Shown here piece by piece: positions 1 through 10,727 of a stretch of DNA of 64,000 nucleotides. Below the pieces are notes generated by a model. The model saw only the letters and a program-made list of their open reading frames with translations, was not told the DNA's origin and did no database searches. Each line of letters opens with the position of its first letter. Position 1 is the first letter of the stretch. Source of the DNA: Cavenderia fasciculata (lineage: Eukaryota > Evosea > Eumycetozoa > Acytosteliales > Cavenderiaceae); the NCBI RefSeq assembly GCF_000203815.1, contig NW_004457624.1, positions 434,001 through 498,000 of the forward strand, written 5' to 3'. Both the position numbers and the translations under genes were made by a program.

Positions 1-1781
1 AATTTGAATGTACAACACCTCTTCTATCGAGTGGAGATCATCAATTAATAGTTTCAAACTCTTACATACAATCACAAGTCCCATTCACCATAAATTCACA
101 GTATCTCTGTCAACAATCAACCAATAATTGTTATGGAAATGGAAAATGTACTATTGATGGTATATGTATATGTAATAGTAAATTATTTTATAATAATTGT
201 TCAAAACGTATGTATTATATAATTTTTATCTATATGTATGATTCAATATCACTAATTAATTTTTAGCATATCCAATTATTAGTTCAGGAAATTATAATTC
301 AACAAACAACAAACATGTTGAATTGAATGGTGATTTTGGCCCTTCAATATCCAACCATTCAAATGTATCAGTCAGCATTAACAATTCAATCAGCTGCGTT
401 GTTGAATCACTTTCACAATTCCAAATCAATTGTACAATCGATCAACAACCATCATTTGGATTGGCTTCTGTTCAACTTCAATTGAATAATGATTTAAATA
501 CAACTGCAAGAAATATATTATATCTTCAATCACCACCATCACAACCTTCGCCATCACCAATATCAAAATTAGAATGTGAAAAGAATACATCTAATTGTTA
601 TGGCCATGGATATTGTGATGATAGTGGCAAATGTAAATGTCAACATGGTTATAGTGGTATTGATAATTGTTTGGCCAAATGTATGTATAAATTAAATATT
701 TATTTAATCTTATTTATTAATTATCAATTTTTTAGACATTGACGCAATAATCATACCAAATACAACAGATCCAACAGTATCATTTGACATTGAAGGAACT
801 GATTTTCTATTTGAATTATTTTCCATCCAAGAATTGAATTTCGATAAGAATATTACGAAAGAATTATTTATATCCAATTACACTTGGAATGTCAATAAAA
901 CAACCACCAATAATCACACTACTAATGTCAACTATCAATTGAATACTTTATCCTCCCCATCATCATTCAACAATTATTCAACATACCAACCAGCCCAAGT
1001 TCTATCAACTATATCATTCTCTACACAACCAAGAACAGTTGAATTTGGAGGACAACAACTTTTGTTACATGCCAACTCTATCAAACTACAAGTCAATATC
1101 AGCAAGTGGCAATTTTCATCAAATTTATCAACACTTCGAGTTGTATTCAAAACATTGATCAATAATAATCAATCGATTGAATATGATTGCACAGACAAAG
1201 ATATCTCAACACTCAGTTTTGATTCATTATCATAGTTACAATATCTCAGAGTAGTCAAAGATGATATCCAATTCAACGGTCGATTCATTGATGTTGCATT
1301 GTCTGATGGAAGACCAACCTATTCACCAACCCAACTATTGCCATCAACTCGAATCAATGATGAACAATCAATTGCAATGATTGGAATTGGATTCCCTCAA
1401 TGTCAAGAGTGTGTACTAGATCCAGATTTTGCAGCATTGGTTATCAATCCAGACGGCTATGGTAAATGCGATTCAATAGGATTCGGTAAATGGAAAATCA
1501 TTGTAATTGCAGTTTGTGTATCACTTGTAATGATCACAACTGTATTGGTGATTGTCATTGCTTTTAAAAAGGCTGTTCAATTGAAATTTGCAAAGAGATT
1601 AAACAAGAGTTTTACAAATCTAAGTTACAGTTTAAATAATCTAAGCAACAGTTTTCATAATCTAAACAGAATTTTAAATCAAAGTGATACAAAAATAAGC
1701 ACTCAACAAGAACAAGAAATCAACACTAATTCAATCCAAAACAAAATATCAGATTGGGTAAAGAAGAAAGCTCACAAATAA
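1..1781 (+). CDS. ComC-like EGF-repeat cell-surface protein, C-terminal part (5' end outside window; in-frame TAG)
   Basis: Three exons are visible: 1-207, 267-680 and 736-1781, with introns 208-266 and 681-735 (GTATGT...TTTAG); frames join cleanly as phases 1 and 1. Two EGF-like modules with regular cysteines are read (around 110-205 and 573-680), then a beta-rich domain resembling the ComC C-terminal supersandwich region, then a membrane segment near 1490-1570 and a short basic, Asn/Ser-rich tail. This is the layout of dictyostelid ComC-type adhesion or signalling proteins: extracellular body, one helix, small cytoplasmic tail. The reading frame is broken by a single TAG at 1233-1235; the same frame continues on both sides with family-like sequence (LQYLRVVKDD follows). 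It could be a young pseudogene, a base error or a read-through site. Family call fairly sure; exact orthologue not claimed. Confidence 0.75.
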
Positions 1782-2314
1782 ATAATTAACTAAAACTAAG
1801 TTTACATTGAAAAATAAATAAATAAATAACCATTTATTGATCAATTAGTTAAAAAAGGATTGGGGGTTTTAAAATGTTATAAGGGGATCCCTTCAAGTTG
1901 AGGGATTTGAAAACTCTTTTTTGGTGCCAAAAGAATTAAAGTAGTACTATTGGCATTTTAAAATGATTGCGATTTCTATTTACATTATTCTAGAATGAAC
2001 AAAAGGATAAATCTATTTGTTCTTCTTATTTTGTTTGAATGGATGGATGGATTGGAGAGTGGGGTATATTATATATTATATACAATATTTACATAATGAA
2101 TTATATAAAATTAAATAAATAAATGATTTTTTTTGTTTGAAAAATCAAATAAATAAATTTAAATATATGTATAATGTCTGTACAAAACAAAATGGCAGTA
2201 GTTGAATGTGAATCATTGGAAATAAATAATTATATATACACAATATTAAATATATAAATATATATATAAATATATAAATATATAAATAGATATAAATATT
2301 TTAAAAAATAATTA
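1782..2314. other. Intergenic, AT-rich, between convergent genes
   Basis: Contains A/T runs and (AT)n-like tracts around 2230-2300. No coding signal seen. Confidence 0.6.
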
Positions 2315-3394
2315 TTATCTTGAAAAAGATAATTGTTTTGGTAATTCTGTTGTTGCACTATTTACAGTAGGATTGCCAATAATGTGATTGGATTGGGAGG
2401 AGAATAGTGGATGTGTTGATCCCGATTCATGTGTATTATTGTTGTTGTTGAATCTTAGTTGGTAGAGACGATTAGAATCGATAAAGTCGGTTCCAAACTC
2501 TTTGCTGAAATTTTCCAACATGATAGGGACTATTTCGCCTATCGACAAATTATGATTCAAAGTTTGATTCCAAACCGATGTGATATTACAACCACGGCCA
2601 TTATGTGTAGACTTTGGTGACAATGTTGATGGTTCTTCAACTGCACTCTCAAGATACTTGTAATAAGTTAAATTTGGATTAATATTTAATGAAAACCCTG
2701 GAATATTCATTGAACTAAAATAAAAAATAAGAAACAAATTAATAACTATATATATATATATATTTGTTTGTTTTTGAATTTAAATACATACTTTGATAAA
2801 ACATTAAAATCACCAATTTTTTCTTTAAAATCCTTTCCAACATAGATTCCATCATTTTGTAATTGACTTTCAATTCCTATCCATGAAAGAGTTCTTTGAA
2901 TGACTCTAAAGATTGAAGAAACCATTTCTTCAGATGAAACATTTTTGTTCTGGGTATTATGATTATCAGCATTATTGTCAAATACCATTGGATAGATGCT
3001 TAGCTGTCCTGGACCATGCCAAACAATTCCATCAGTTCTCTTGGAGACTGATTTGAATTCAATACCCAAGTGTTCAAGTTTACTCTTTACTTTGGGGTCA
3101 AACATTTTAGAATTGTTTTCGGCATATGTGAATACGGGTGAAGAGTGTTCGACCAAGAGGAGTGTGTTTTTCTTTTCATCGTTGAGGTTATTGATGACCG
3201 ATGTCGACGATGGGAAAAGACTATGAACGTTTTGGAGTGATTGTTGCACATCTAGACATCGATTATAACTCATTCTTCCCAAGTTTCTAACAAATACTTT
3301 TTTACATAATGTTCCAGCTATAACAGACAGACAGACAGAAAATACTATAAGTAAATAATATATTTCCATCATTAAACTTTATAAACTTACCCAT
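2315..3394 (-). CDS. lipB: Octanoyl-[acyl-carrier protein]:protein transferase, LipB-like, probably mitochondrial
   Basis: LipB moves octanoyl from acyl carrier protein to lipoyl domains of 2-oxoacid dehydrogenases. Minus-strand exons by hand: 3394-3391, 3317-2792, 2714-2315 (309 residues). The four-base first exon (ATGG, then GTAAGT) gives MAGTLCKKVFVRNLGRM, which fits the family better than the unspliced start at 3372. The signature WHGPGQL lies at about residues 101-107. A candidate catalytic Lys168 (EKIG) and Cys219 (RGCN) are present. Divergent points: the usual RGG before HGPG is RTDG, and the usual HG before the LN motif is replaced by IPG in PGFSLNIN. The C-terminal tail of about 70 residues is Asn/Ser-rich. 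Mitochondrial location is inferred from the pathway, not from a clear targeting peptide. Confidence 0.8.
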
Positions 3395-5081
3395 TTTTTA
3401 ATAGATATCTATATTATTATTATTATTATTATTATAAACTTGTGATTAAAGTTAGGTAGGATCAACAACTTGGAGATAGAGTAAGCTATAGTTATATAAA
3501 TATAATTATATTATAATAGAGTTTATTCAAAATAGTATAAATAAATAATTAAAATTAAAATGAATTAGTTGATTGATTGAGATATATAACATGGGTTGAT
3601 CAAGTCAAGTCAAGTTCACAGCAAGCAACAATAGCTAAATCATTCATACAGCACATACCCCTCTCTTTTGACCCGTTTGATTGGGTGGGTACTGAAGGGT
3701 TAAATGTGGTGTGGTCAAAGGGTGGTGGGAAGGGGGATGACAGAGAGAGAGAGAGTGAAGAGTAAATGATATGTATGGGTTGGATGACATGCATGCAATA
3801 ATAATAATATGGTAATGATGATGATGATGATGATTGATTCTGTTGATGATGAGATGCAATTAAAAAAGGAGGGATGAACAGAGAGAGTGACAAACAATCT
3901 TTTTTAACAACGATGCAACCTACTACACACATACACAAATACTATTGGCAAAAGGCAACAGACAATAGTGAATGAAACAAATAATAATAATAATAGCAAG
4001 GTGGAGGAGGATGATTATTATTTGTGTGATAGTTGTACATACCAATAACCGCAACTAAAAAGCAATGAATGAATGAATGAAATAGAATATAACAAACAAA
4101 TGAGATGGATGGATGAATGTTTGGATGTTTGAACAAACTCCACTGCTCTTTTGTCTTTGTGCAGCTAGTTCATCCATCCATCCATCTTCGTGTGATTTTT
4201 GCTTTGCATCAATAATAATAATATTTATTTATTAACTATTACCACTTTAGACACACTAGAAAAAGATATTTTTTGGTTTCCTTTTTCAGCTTGACATTAC
4301 ACCCCCCCTCAATCCCTTTACAGATAATATCATCTTGGATGAATGGATGGATGGGGGTGGTTCGTATCAAAGTAGGGGGGTGTGTAGTTGTAGTTGTTGT
4401 TCATGACAATAATTGAATACATTCAAAAAGGGGCTTATTATTATTATTATTAAACAAGTGGATTGGATGCTTTTTATCAACTTTGAAAGCTCCATTTTAC
4501 TCGTCACCGATATCGATGTCGGTGGGTGGATGGATGGATGGATGGTATAAACGATAAGTAAGTCAAAATACAATATTTATAATTGAATCGAATCTCGATT
4601 ATTTTAATTTAAATTGTAAAAGTCCTAAAGCTAAACTAAACAAACTGCTAGCAGACTATTAGCATAGTGGATAGGAGAGGATGCAATAATACAATTAAAA
4701 ATAATAATTTATCGTCCCTCCCTCTCTTTCTCCTCTTTCACCTCCTCCTCAATTCCAGAATAGGAAAACTTTTATTTTGGAAAGAATACTAGAAATTCCT
4801 CAACTGCCAATCATTTCTCTCTTTTAATGTATTTTCAACTAAAACCTTCCCTCCCTCCTCTATCCCCTTAAAATGATACAATTTTTTAGTTTAATTTCCT
4901 TTTGATAAAATCAATTCTAATTTGATTGATAATTGTCTCGATCGATTCATCTTGAGATGATTCGAACTTCAAATTTTTGAATAATAAATAGGGGGGTCCA
5001 ACCCTAAAAATATGAAATGAAAGTTCCCATTGAGAGATGAAAGTGTTCATTTTGTAGCCATCAAGATAGATAGATAGAGAT
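3395..5081. other. Long intergenic region with GGAT/ATCC tandem repeats
   Basis: Low-complexity DNA: GA-rich and TGA runs (3740-3830), repeated GGAT units at about 4105, 4173-4186, 4338-4350 and 4525-4544, and pyrimidine-rich stretches (4710-4860). Open frames here are repeats of His, Ser, Ile and Leu and look non-coding. It may hold the promoter of the gene starting at 5082. Confidence 0.55.
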
Positions 5082-6100
5082 ATGATGAGGAACAAACAAT
5101 CATCCATATTGTTGTTGTTGTTATCAATCATCATTCTTTTATCTATTGTAACATTCTCAAATGGTGATAGTAATAATAATAATGCTGCAGCGACATCTAA
5201 TAACAACAATGAAAGATCATCGTCATCAAAGATTAAAAGAGATTGTTCAACACCTTTATCGAATCGAGTAAGAGAGATATTAAATCATGTGGTCTATTCA
5301 TTTGTAGATTACAACGAATACAAGTTACCAAGTACATGTGTGTTTAACAAGAATCTCGATATGTTGGCTGTATTTCAATCACTAAAGTTTCTACAAAACG
5401 ATCATCAATATCGATGCAAGAGTTGTTCAAAACAATTTAAAAGTGAAGATTATATTGATCAACATTTAAAGAATAATCATGCTGATCTTATACCTTCTGT
5501 AAGTAGAAATAGAGTAGTAGTTCTCTTCACTTACTTATTCGTTTATTTATTTATTTAGAATGCAACTATATGTTTAGGAGATTATTGTGAAATGTTAAAT
5601 TGTAATAATGATTATATAATCTCTTGTGATGAGAGAAAGATGGAAAAGTTAAAGTATGCATGTCAAGGTATCATGTATAATTGTTTCCCACCTTCAGTCA
5701 ACAAAAACTACAACAAACATTTCAATGCGTTGATATGCGACAAACTGACTTGCAAGGGTGGATCATCGACCACTGGACAAGATGGAATCATAAGAGATGC
5801 CGATATTGAAGAGAAACAACATCAATGGAGTTTAATGAAATACCTCTCTGCATTGGTCATCCTTGTCATCCTAATTATATTTTATTTAATTTTATGGTTC
5901 TTTAAAAAGTAAATCTAATATCAATCAACCGATCAATCAACCGATATCACTACACCATCCATTTATTAATAATGTTATTATTTATATTTATTAAATTAAT
6001 TTTTAGAGAAACAAGACATCAAAAAGATTTACCAAGTAGTTTCTTGGCAAATAGACGTAGAAAACATTTACTTAAAGAATTGGAGAAAAAGAATTTCTGA
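5082..6100 (+). CDS. Secretory-pathway membrane protein with one C2H2-type finger
   Basis: Exons 5082-5498, 5559-5908 and 6007-6100 (introns GTAAGT...TTTAG and GTAAAT...TTTAG) give 286 residues. A hydrophobic signal peptide covers residues 8-25, followed by an Asn/Ser spacer. A classic Cys2His2 finger is visible (C112, C115, H128, H133; core CKSCSKQF), then a Cys-rich segment (about 144-220), one membrane helix near 233-254 and a basic tail of about 30 residues supplied by exon 3. If the last intron is retained, translation stops at 5912, removing that tail. A finger on the lumenal or extracellular side is unusual for a nuclear zinc finger and suggests a structural fold. I do not recognise a named family; no function is claimed. 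Confidence 0.75.
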
Positions 6101-7305
6101 CATACCCCCATTGCATTTTAAAATGTATCCAAAGATTAATCAATCGAATATAAGATGGATATGACACATTGTTGGGTAATGGAGGGTTAGGTTAGGTTCC
6201 AAATGTCCAACCATGTTAAATAGAACCAAACAAAGCCTGCGATAATAATAATATATATCCAATACATTTACCCTCCTGTGACACTTGGACCAAAAATCAT
6301 TGTCTGGATAAATAAATTAGTTTCGAAAAACTAATTATCGGTATGAATATTGTATACCTTTAAAGAATTTATATCTATAATTGAATATAAATAATTTAAT
6401 CAATTGAACCTCATACTGCTAATTAATGCCAATGGTGACCATTCGTTTATATATTTGAATCTTGAGAAGATCGAATCTTTGAAAAACCGTCAAAACAGCG
6501 TTGATGTCAACTCCGCAGCAGACATGGAGAGTTTCCACACCGTTATGAGAAAATAGGGGCCAAAATTGTAATGAAAACAATGAAAGAACGTTAAAATACG
6601 CAACTTCTTTGTTTGCACCCTTTTGTATTGTTTTATTTTAAGTATTATTATTACTTCTTCTTATCTTTATCTATTCATAATACACGGGCGGGCTTAATTT
6701 AGATAGATATATATCTATCTTTTTAATTTATTTATTTACTGTACATTCAACAAACTAGCAACAAGACAGACATACAACAAGACAGAAGAGAAGCAGATTT
6801 ACGTGTGTGTGTGTGTAAAATAATGTAAGTGTAAAACCGACACATTGTTTTTGTTTACAACAACATTGCAATGCGACCAAAGAGGAAAGGAGAGGAGAGG
6901 GGGGTACAACATTGTAATTACTATATATCATCACAAAAGAAAAGACTGATAAAAGATAGAGATAAGATAAGATAGAGGTTTAGACAAGGTCAAAAGTTAG
7001 GTAGTCTCATTGTTGTTTTAGTATTATAAGCAAAAGGGCAACTCTCCACATCTTTCGTCTCGTAAACCAAAGAACCAATCTAAAAAAAGTATATTATAAT
7101 AAACAAAACAAAATGGGTTATCTTTGCGCAAAGATCGACAACACATTGTTCACTTTCTCGAAAAGATATTGTCTCGATAGATATTTTCAGAGATTATCAT
7201 TTCATTTATCATATCATCTGTCTATCTTGTTGTCCATTGTTCTAATAATTCATAGTAAATATTAATATAGATCAATCATATAAATAACAGATAGTCAAAA
7301 GAAGA
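6101..7305. other. Intergenic region upstream of the NADPH oxidase gene
   Basis: Mostly A/T-rich with a short (GT)n run at about 6803-6816. A slightly more complex block at about 6420-6600 has no long open frame and no tRNA-like B box. It could be an unrecognised small RNA or a relic, but nothing supports a call. Confidence 0.5.
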
Positions 7306-9155
7306 ATGGTATCAATACCAAAACCAAGATTACCAACAAGAGAAGAGATTAGGAAATATTGGGTAAACGATGGACCAAAAGCATTAATTATCATTCTCTT
7401 TGTTGCTGCCAATATAGCTTTATTCCTTTATAAATTCATTGGTATGTTACATACATTGTACAAAATGACAATCAATCAATCAATGATGTCGATAAGAACA
7501 ACACATGAGATGATTAACATTCATTGTTTGTCTTTATCTATTTTTAGAATATAGATATGAAAGAAGTTTAGTTTTTGATATTTTAGGATATGGTGTACCA
7601 GTAGCAAGAGGTAGTGCAATGATGTTAAAATTCAACTCTGCCATGATTCTCATTCCAGTGTTGCGTAACTTTCTTTCTTTTCTCAGAGGAACTTTCCTCA
7701 ACAACTATGTACCATTTGACAAAAACATCATTTTCCATAGATATATTGCATGGGTTATTTGTCTTGCTACTTTTGTTCATGTGTATGCAAAACAAACACT
7801 TTTAATAATAATATAAGATAACTCTAACTTATACTTTTTATTTATTTATTTTTAGAATGGCACATTTCCGTAATTTCCATGTACAATCAACAACTGATTT
7901 AGCAGATTTAAAATTAATAGGTATTCAAGAGGTGCCAACTACTTGGGGATTGGCATTTAGAACATTGGCAGGTTGGACCGGTCATGTTTTGTGTGTTGCC
8001 ATGGTACTCATGTTCACCTCTGCCATCGAGTCGATCCGTCGACCAATGTTTGAAATCTTTTGGTTCACTCATCACTTGTTTATCGTCTATTTTGGTTTGC
8101 TTGCCGTTCACGGTCTCAGAGGTACATTGGAAACATCTACCACTTGGATGTGGATCATTGGACCATGCGTATTATACATTCTAGAAAGAATCATTAGACT
8201 TGCAAGATCAAAACAAACAACAATGTTAATTATGGTAAGAAGAAGAAGAAGAATATATTTAAAAGAATGGTATATTTATTAATCAATTTATTTATTTATT
8301 TATTATTTATTTTTAATTTAGGCAAAACAACATCCATCAAGAACTATTGAATTACGTATGAAGACTGAAAGATTTAAATACAAACCTGGACAATACTTGT
8401 TTTTGAATTGTCCAACGATTGCTAGAAATGAATGGCATCCATTTACGATTACGTCGGCACCAGAAGAAGATTTTGTGTCGTGTCATATCAATGTTGTTGG
8501 CAATTGGACTGGAAAATTGTCGACATTGTTGAACCCAGACAAGAGATTGGGAGTGGTGCAAGAAAACCTTTTGAACTCACCCGATGGCAAACCAATCCTC
8601 AGAATCGACGGACCATTTGGTGCGGCCTCTGAAGAGGTGTTCAAGTACAAGACGGTCATGTTGATTGGTGCCGGTATCGGTGTCACTCCATTTGCCTCGA
8701 TTCTCAAACACATCAAATTCCAATTGTCCAAGGCCTACTCGACCACAGGCAACACGATCGAAAAGGTACATTTCTTTTGGATCTGTCGTGACCGTTCCTC
8801 GTTTGAATGGTTCTCTGGTATCATTGGTGCCCTTGAAATGGACAATGTCAACAATTTCCTCGAGATTCATCCATACTTGACCGGCGCCCTTTCAGCACAG
8901 GAAGTCCGTGATGTCATGTATGCCGGTGGCGATGAAGAGGCTCGTGACCAAATCACAGGTTTCTCGGCACCCACTCAATTTGGTCGTCCCAAGTGGACAG
9001 AGATTTTTGCCGATTTTTCTCAGCGTTATGCTGGTCGTGATGTAGGAGTCTTTTTCTGTGGACCAAAGGTTTTATCAAAAGATCTTTATAAACATTGTCG
9101 TAAATTTACTCAAACTACTTCTTGTAGATATCATTATAATAAGGAAAATTTCTAA
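7306..9155 (+). CDS. noxA: Superoxide-generating NADPH oxidase heavy chain (gp91phox family, NoxA type)
   Basis: This membrane flavocytochrome passes electrons from NADPH through FAD and two haems to oxygen, making superoxide. Exons 7306-7441, 7548-7782, 7856-8234 and 8322-9155 give 527 residues, close to the usual length of NoxA. The ferric-reductase membrane domain has paired haem histidines H109/H123 and H196/H209. The FAD motif HPFTITSAP is near residue 290, the NADPH loop GAGIGVTPFASIL near 365, and FFCGP near 494; the protein ends in NKENF. No EF-hands are present, which argues against a NoxC/Nox5 type. NoxA versus NoxB is a judgement from the N- and C-terminal resemblance. Its partner p22phox (CybA) is not in this window. 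Confidence 0.93.
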
Positions 9156-9345
9156 ACCAAAAAGTAAAAAAAAAAAAAGAAAAAAAAGTAATAATAATAA
9201 ATTGTATTTTCTTCAACAAAAAAAAACAATAATAATTTAATAATAGAATATTCTATTCTATAAATTTTATTCTATTTATATATATATATATCTTGAAAAC
9301 AAAGAAAACTATTTGATAAATTCTATTTTAAAATTAAATATTTAA

Positions 9346-10422
9346 TTAATTAATATTAATTTTAATTGGTGATTGTTTATCATTTGATTTTGGGAGAGTA
9401 AGGATTAAAAGACCATCTTTGAATGATGCTGATATTTTGGAGGGATCAACATTTTGTGGAATGATAACATTTCTAGAAAATAATCCACTTGAAACTGATT
9501 CTTTGATAATATATTTAAATGTTGATGGTGAAGATACAAGATGTAGTGGCATTTCAGTTGAAACTTGAACTTGGTTGTTGTTTGAAGAGGAAGATGAAGA
9601 TAATTCTAATGAATTGGAATGATCAATATTGTTGTTGATGTTGGTAGTAGTAGTAGAGGTTGTTGAACTAGTAATTAAAGTTGGTTCATTTGATTCTAAT
9701 GATGGTGAATTTGATGGTTCAGTGATTACACTAGATTCTTCTGTACTTGTGGTATCACTTGAATTGGCACTGGAAATAAGTAATTGATCGATAATGGTTG
9801 ATGTTTCGGTGGTACTAGTTTCTAAAATGGCATCTTCTTCATTGAATATTTCAGATTCTTCATCACCTTCTGATAATAAATGAGATGATTCATCATTGAT
9901 TGGTGATGGTGATTGTTGAGGAGAGACCGGAACTTGGTGGTTCTTGACCGGTGACAACTCTTCGACGAGTTCTGGATGGATTGGAGTTGGTTCCAAGTCT
10001 TCGAGAGATGGGTAGAGACCTTCTGGTTGTTGCTTGAAACTTTCCTTTTTGTGAATTGTGATACAAAGGTTTTCACCATAGACATAGGCACTGACACCCT
10101 CCTTTTTGACACCAGCAATCTCCACCTTGACCAAGTAGAATTGGTCATTCTCCAAGAGGTCAAATGGGGGGTTGTATGGGTTTCTAATGAAACACTTGGG
10201 AACTGGAATTTCTTTTGCCATTGAATACATAGTTGTAATAATAGAATAGAGTGATTTTAAAATCCAAGGAATTATTAAAACGATTGAATATAATATAGCA
10301 AAGAATATAATAAACAATCCAAAAGGTACAAAAAGAATAGCTAAAAGACCAAATAAAAATAAATTTATAATATTATTTATCTCTTTGTTTTTAACAAAAT
10401 TAAACTCTGGTTCTATATCCAT
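9346..10422 (-). CDS. Membrane-anchored small heat shock protein (Hsp20/alpha-crystallin domain) with a large insert
   Basis: A single exon of 358 residues. Residues about 15-65 are strongly hydrophobic (one or two membrane helices), unlike cytosolic Hsp20 proteins. An alpha-crystallin fold begins at NPPFDLLENDQFYLVKVEIA (about residues 83-102) and ends with the hallmark DGLLILTLPK near 335-344. The two halves are separated by about 150 residues of Ser/Thr/Asn/Glu-rich low complexity (about 130-290). The likely role is an ATP-independent chaperone at a membrane. The insert lies between early and late beta strands, a habit of dictyostelid proteins. It is transcribed convergently with noxA, 190 bases away. 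Confidence 0.8.
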   Translation of the reverse strand: MDIEPEFNFVKNKEINNIINLFLFGLLAILFVPFGLFIIFFAILYSIVLIIPWILKSLYSIITTMYSMAKEIPVPKCFIRNPYNPPFDLLENDQFYLVKVEIAGVKKEGVSAYVYGENLCITIHKKESFKQQPEGLYPSLEDLEPTPIHPELVEELSPVKNHQVPVSPQQSPSPINDESSHLLSEGDEESEIFNEEDAILETSTTETSTIIDQLLISSANSSDTTSTEESSVITEPSNSPSLESNEPTLITSSTTSTTTTNINNNIDHSNSLELSSSSSSNNNQVQVSTEMPLHLVSSPSTFKYIIKESVSSGLFSRNVIIPQNVDPSKISASFKDGLLILTLPKSNDKQSPIKININ

Positions 10423-10727
10423 CCCCCAAGTTAACTTTAAAAAAAAATATTTATAAATATATATAAATAATAAATAAAGAGGTGGTCGTAGTGGTGGTTC
10501 CTCTTTTTAGAAATACAAAAACCTATACTTTTAATTATTAACTTTTTAAAAGTCATTCATCTCTTGTTTAAAATTGGTTTATTATTATTATAAATGGTCA
10601 GATGAGATGATCATTTTATTTTAGTTGACTTGTTATTATTTGAGCGCGCGTGTGTTAATTATTATATTATTTATTATTTATTATTCAATACTTATTATTT
10701 ATTTATTATTATTTATTTGATCTGAGA
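10423..10727. other. Intergenic, AT-rich
   Basis: Holds the upstream region of the Hsp20 gene and the 3' flank of nup214, with many TTATTA runs. Nothing else seen. Confidence 0.5.

Noticed and set aside
2746-3372. Start of the lipB protein at 3372 with a signal-like N-terminus
   Set aside because: A GTAAGT donor just after ATGG at 3394-3391 and an acceptor at 3318 give a start that fits the family directly; the hydrophobic stretch is then intron.
3577-4573. ORFs rich in His, Ser and Ile between lipB and the C2H2 gene
   Set aside because: They come from GAT, GGAT and TTA repeats, overlap on both strands and lack start, splice and domain signals.
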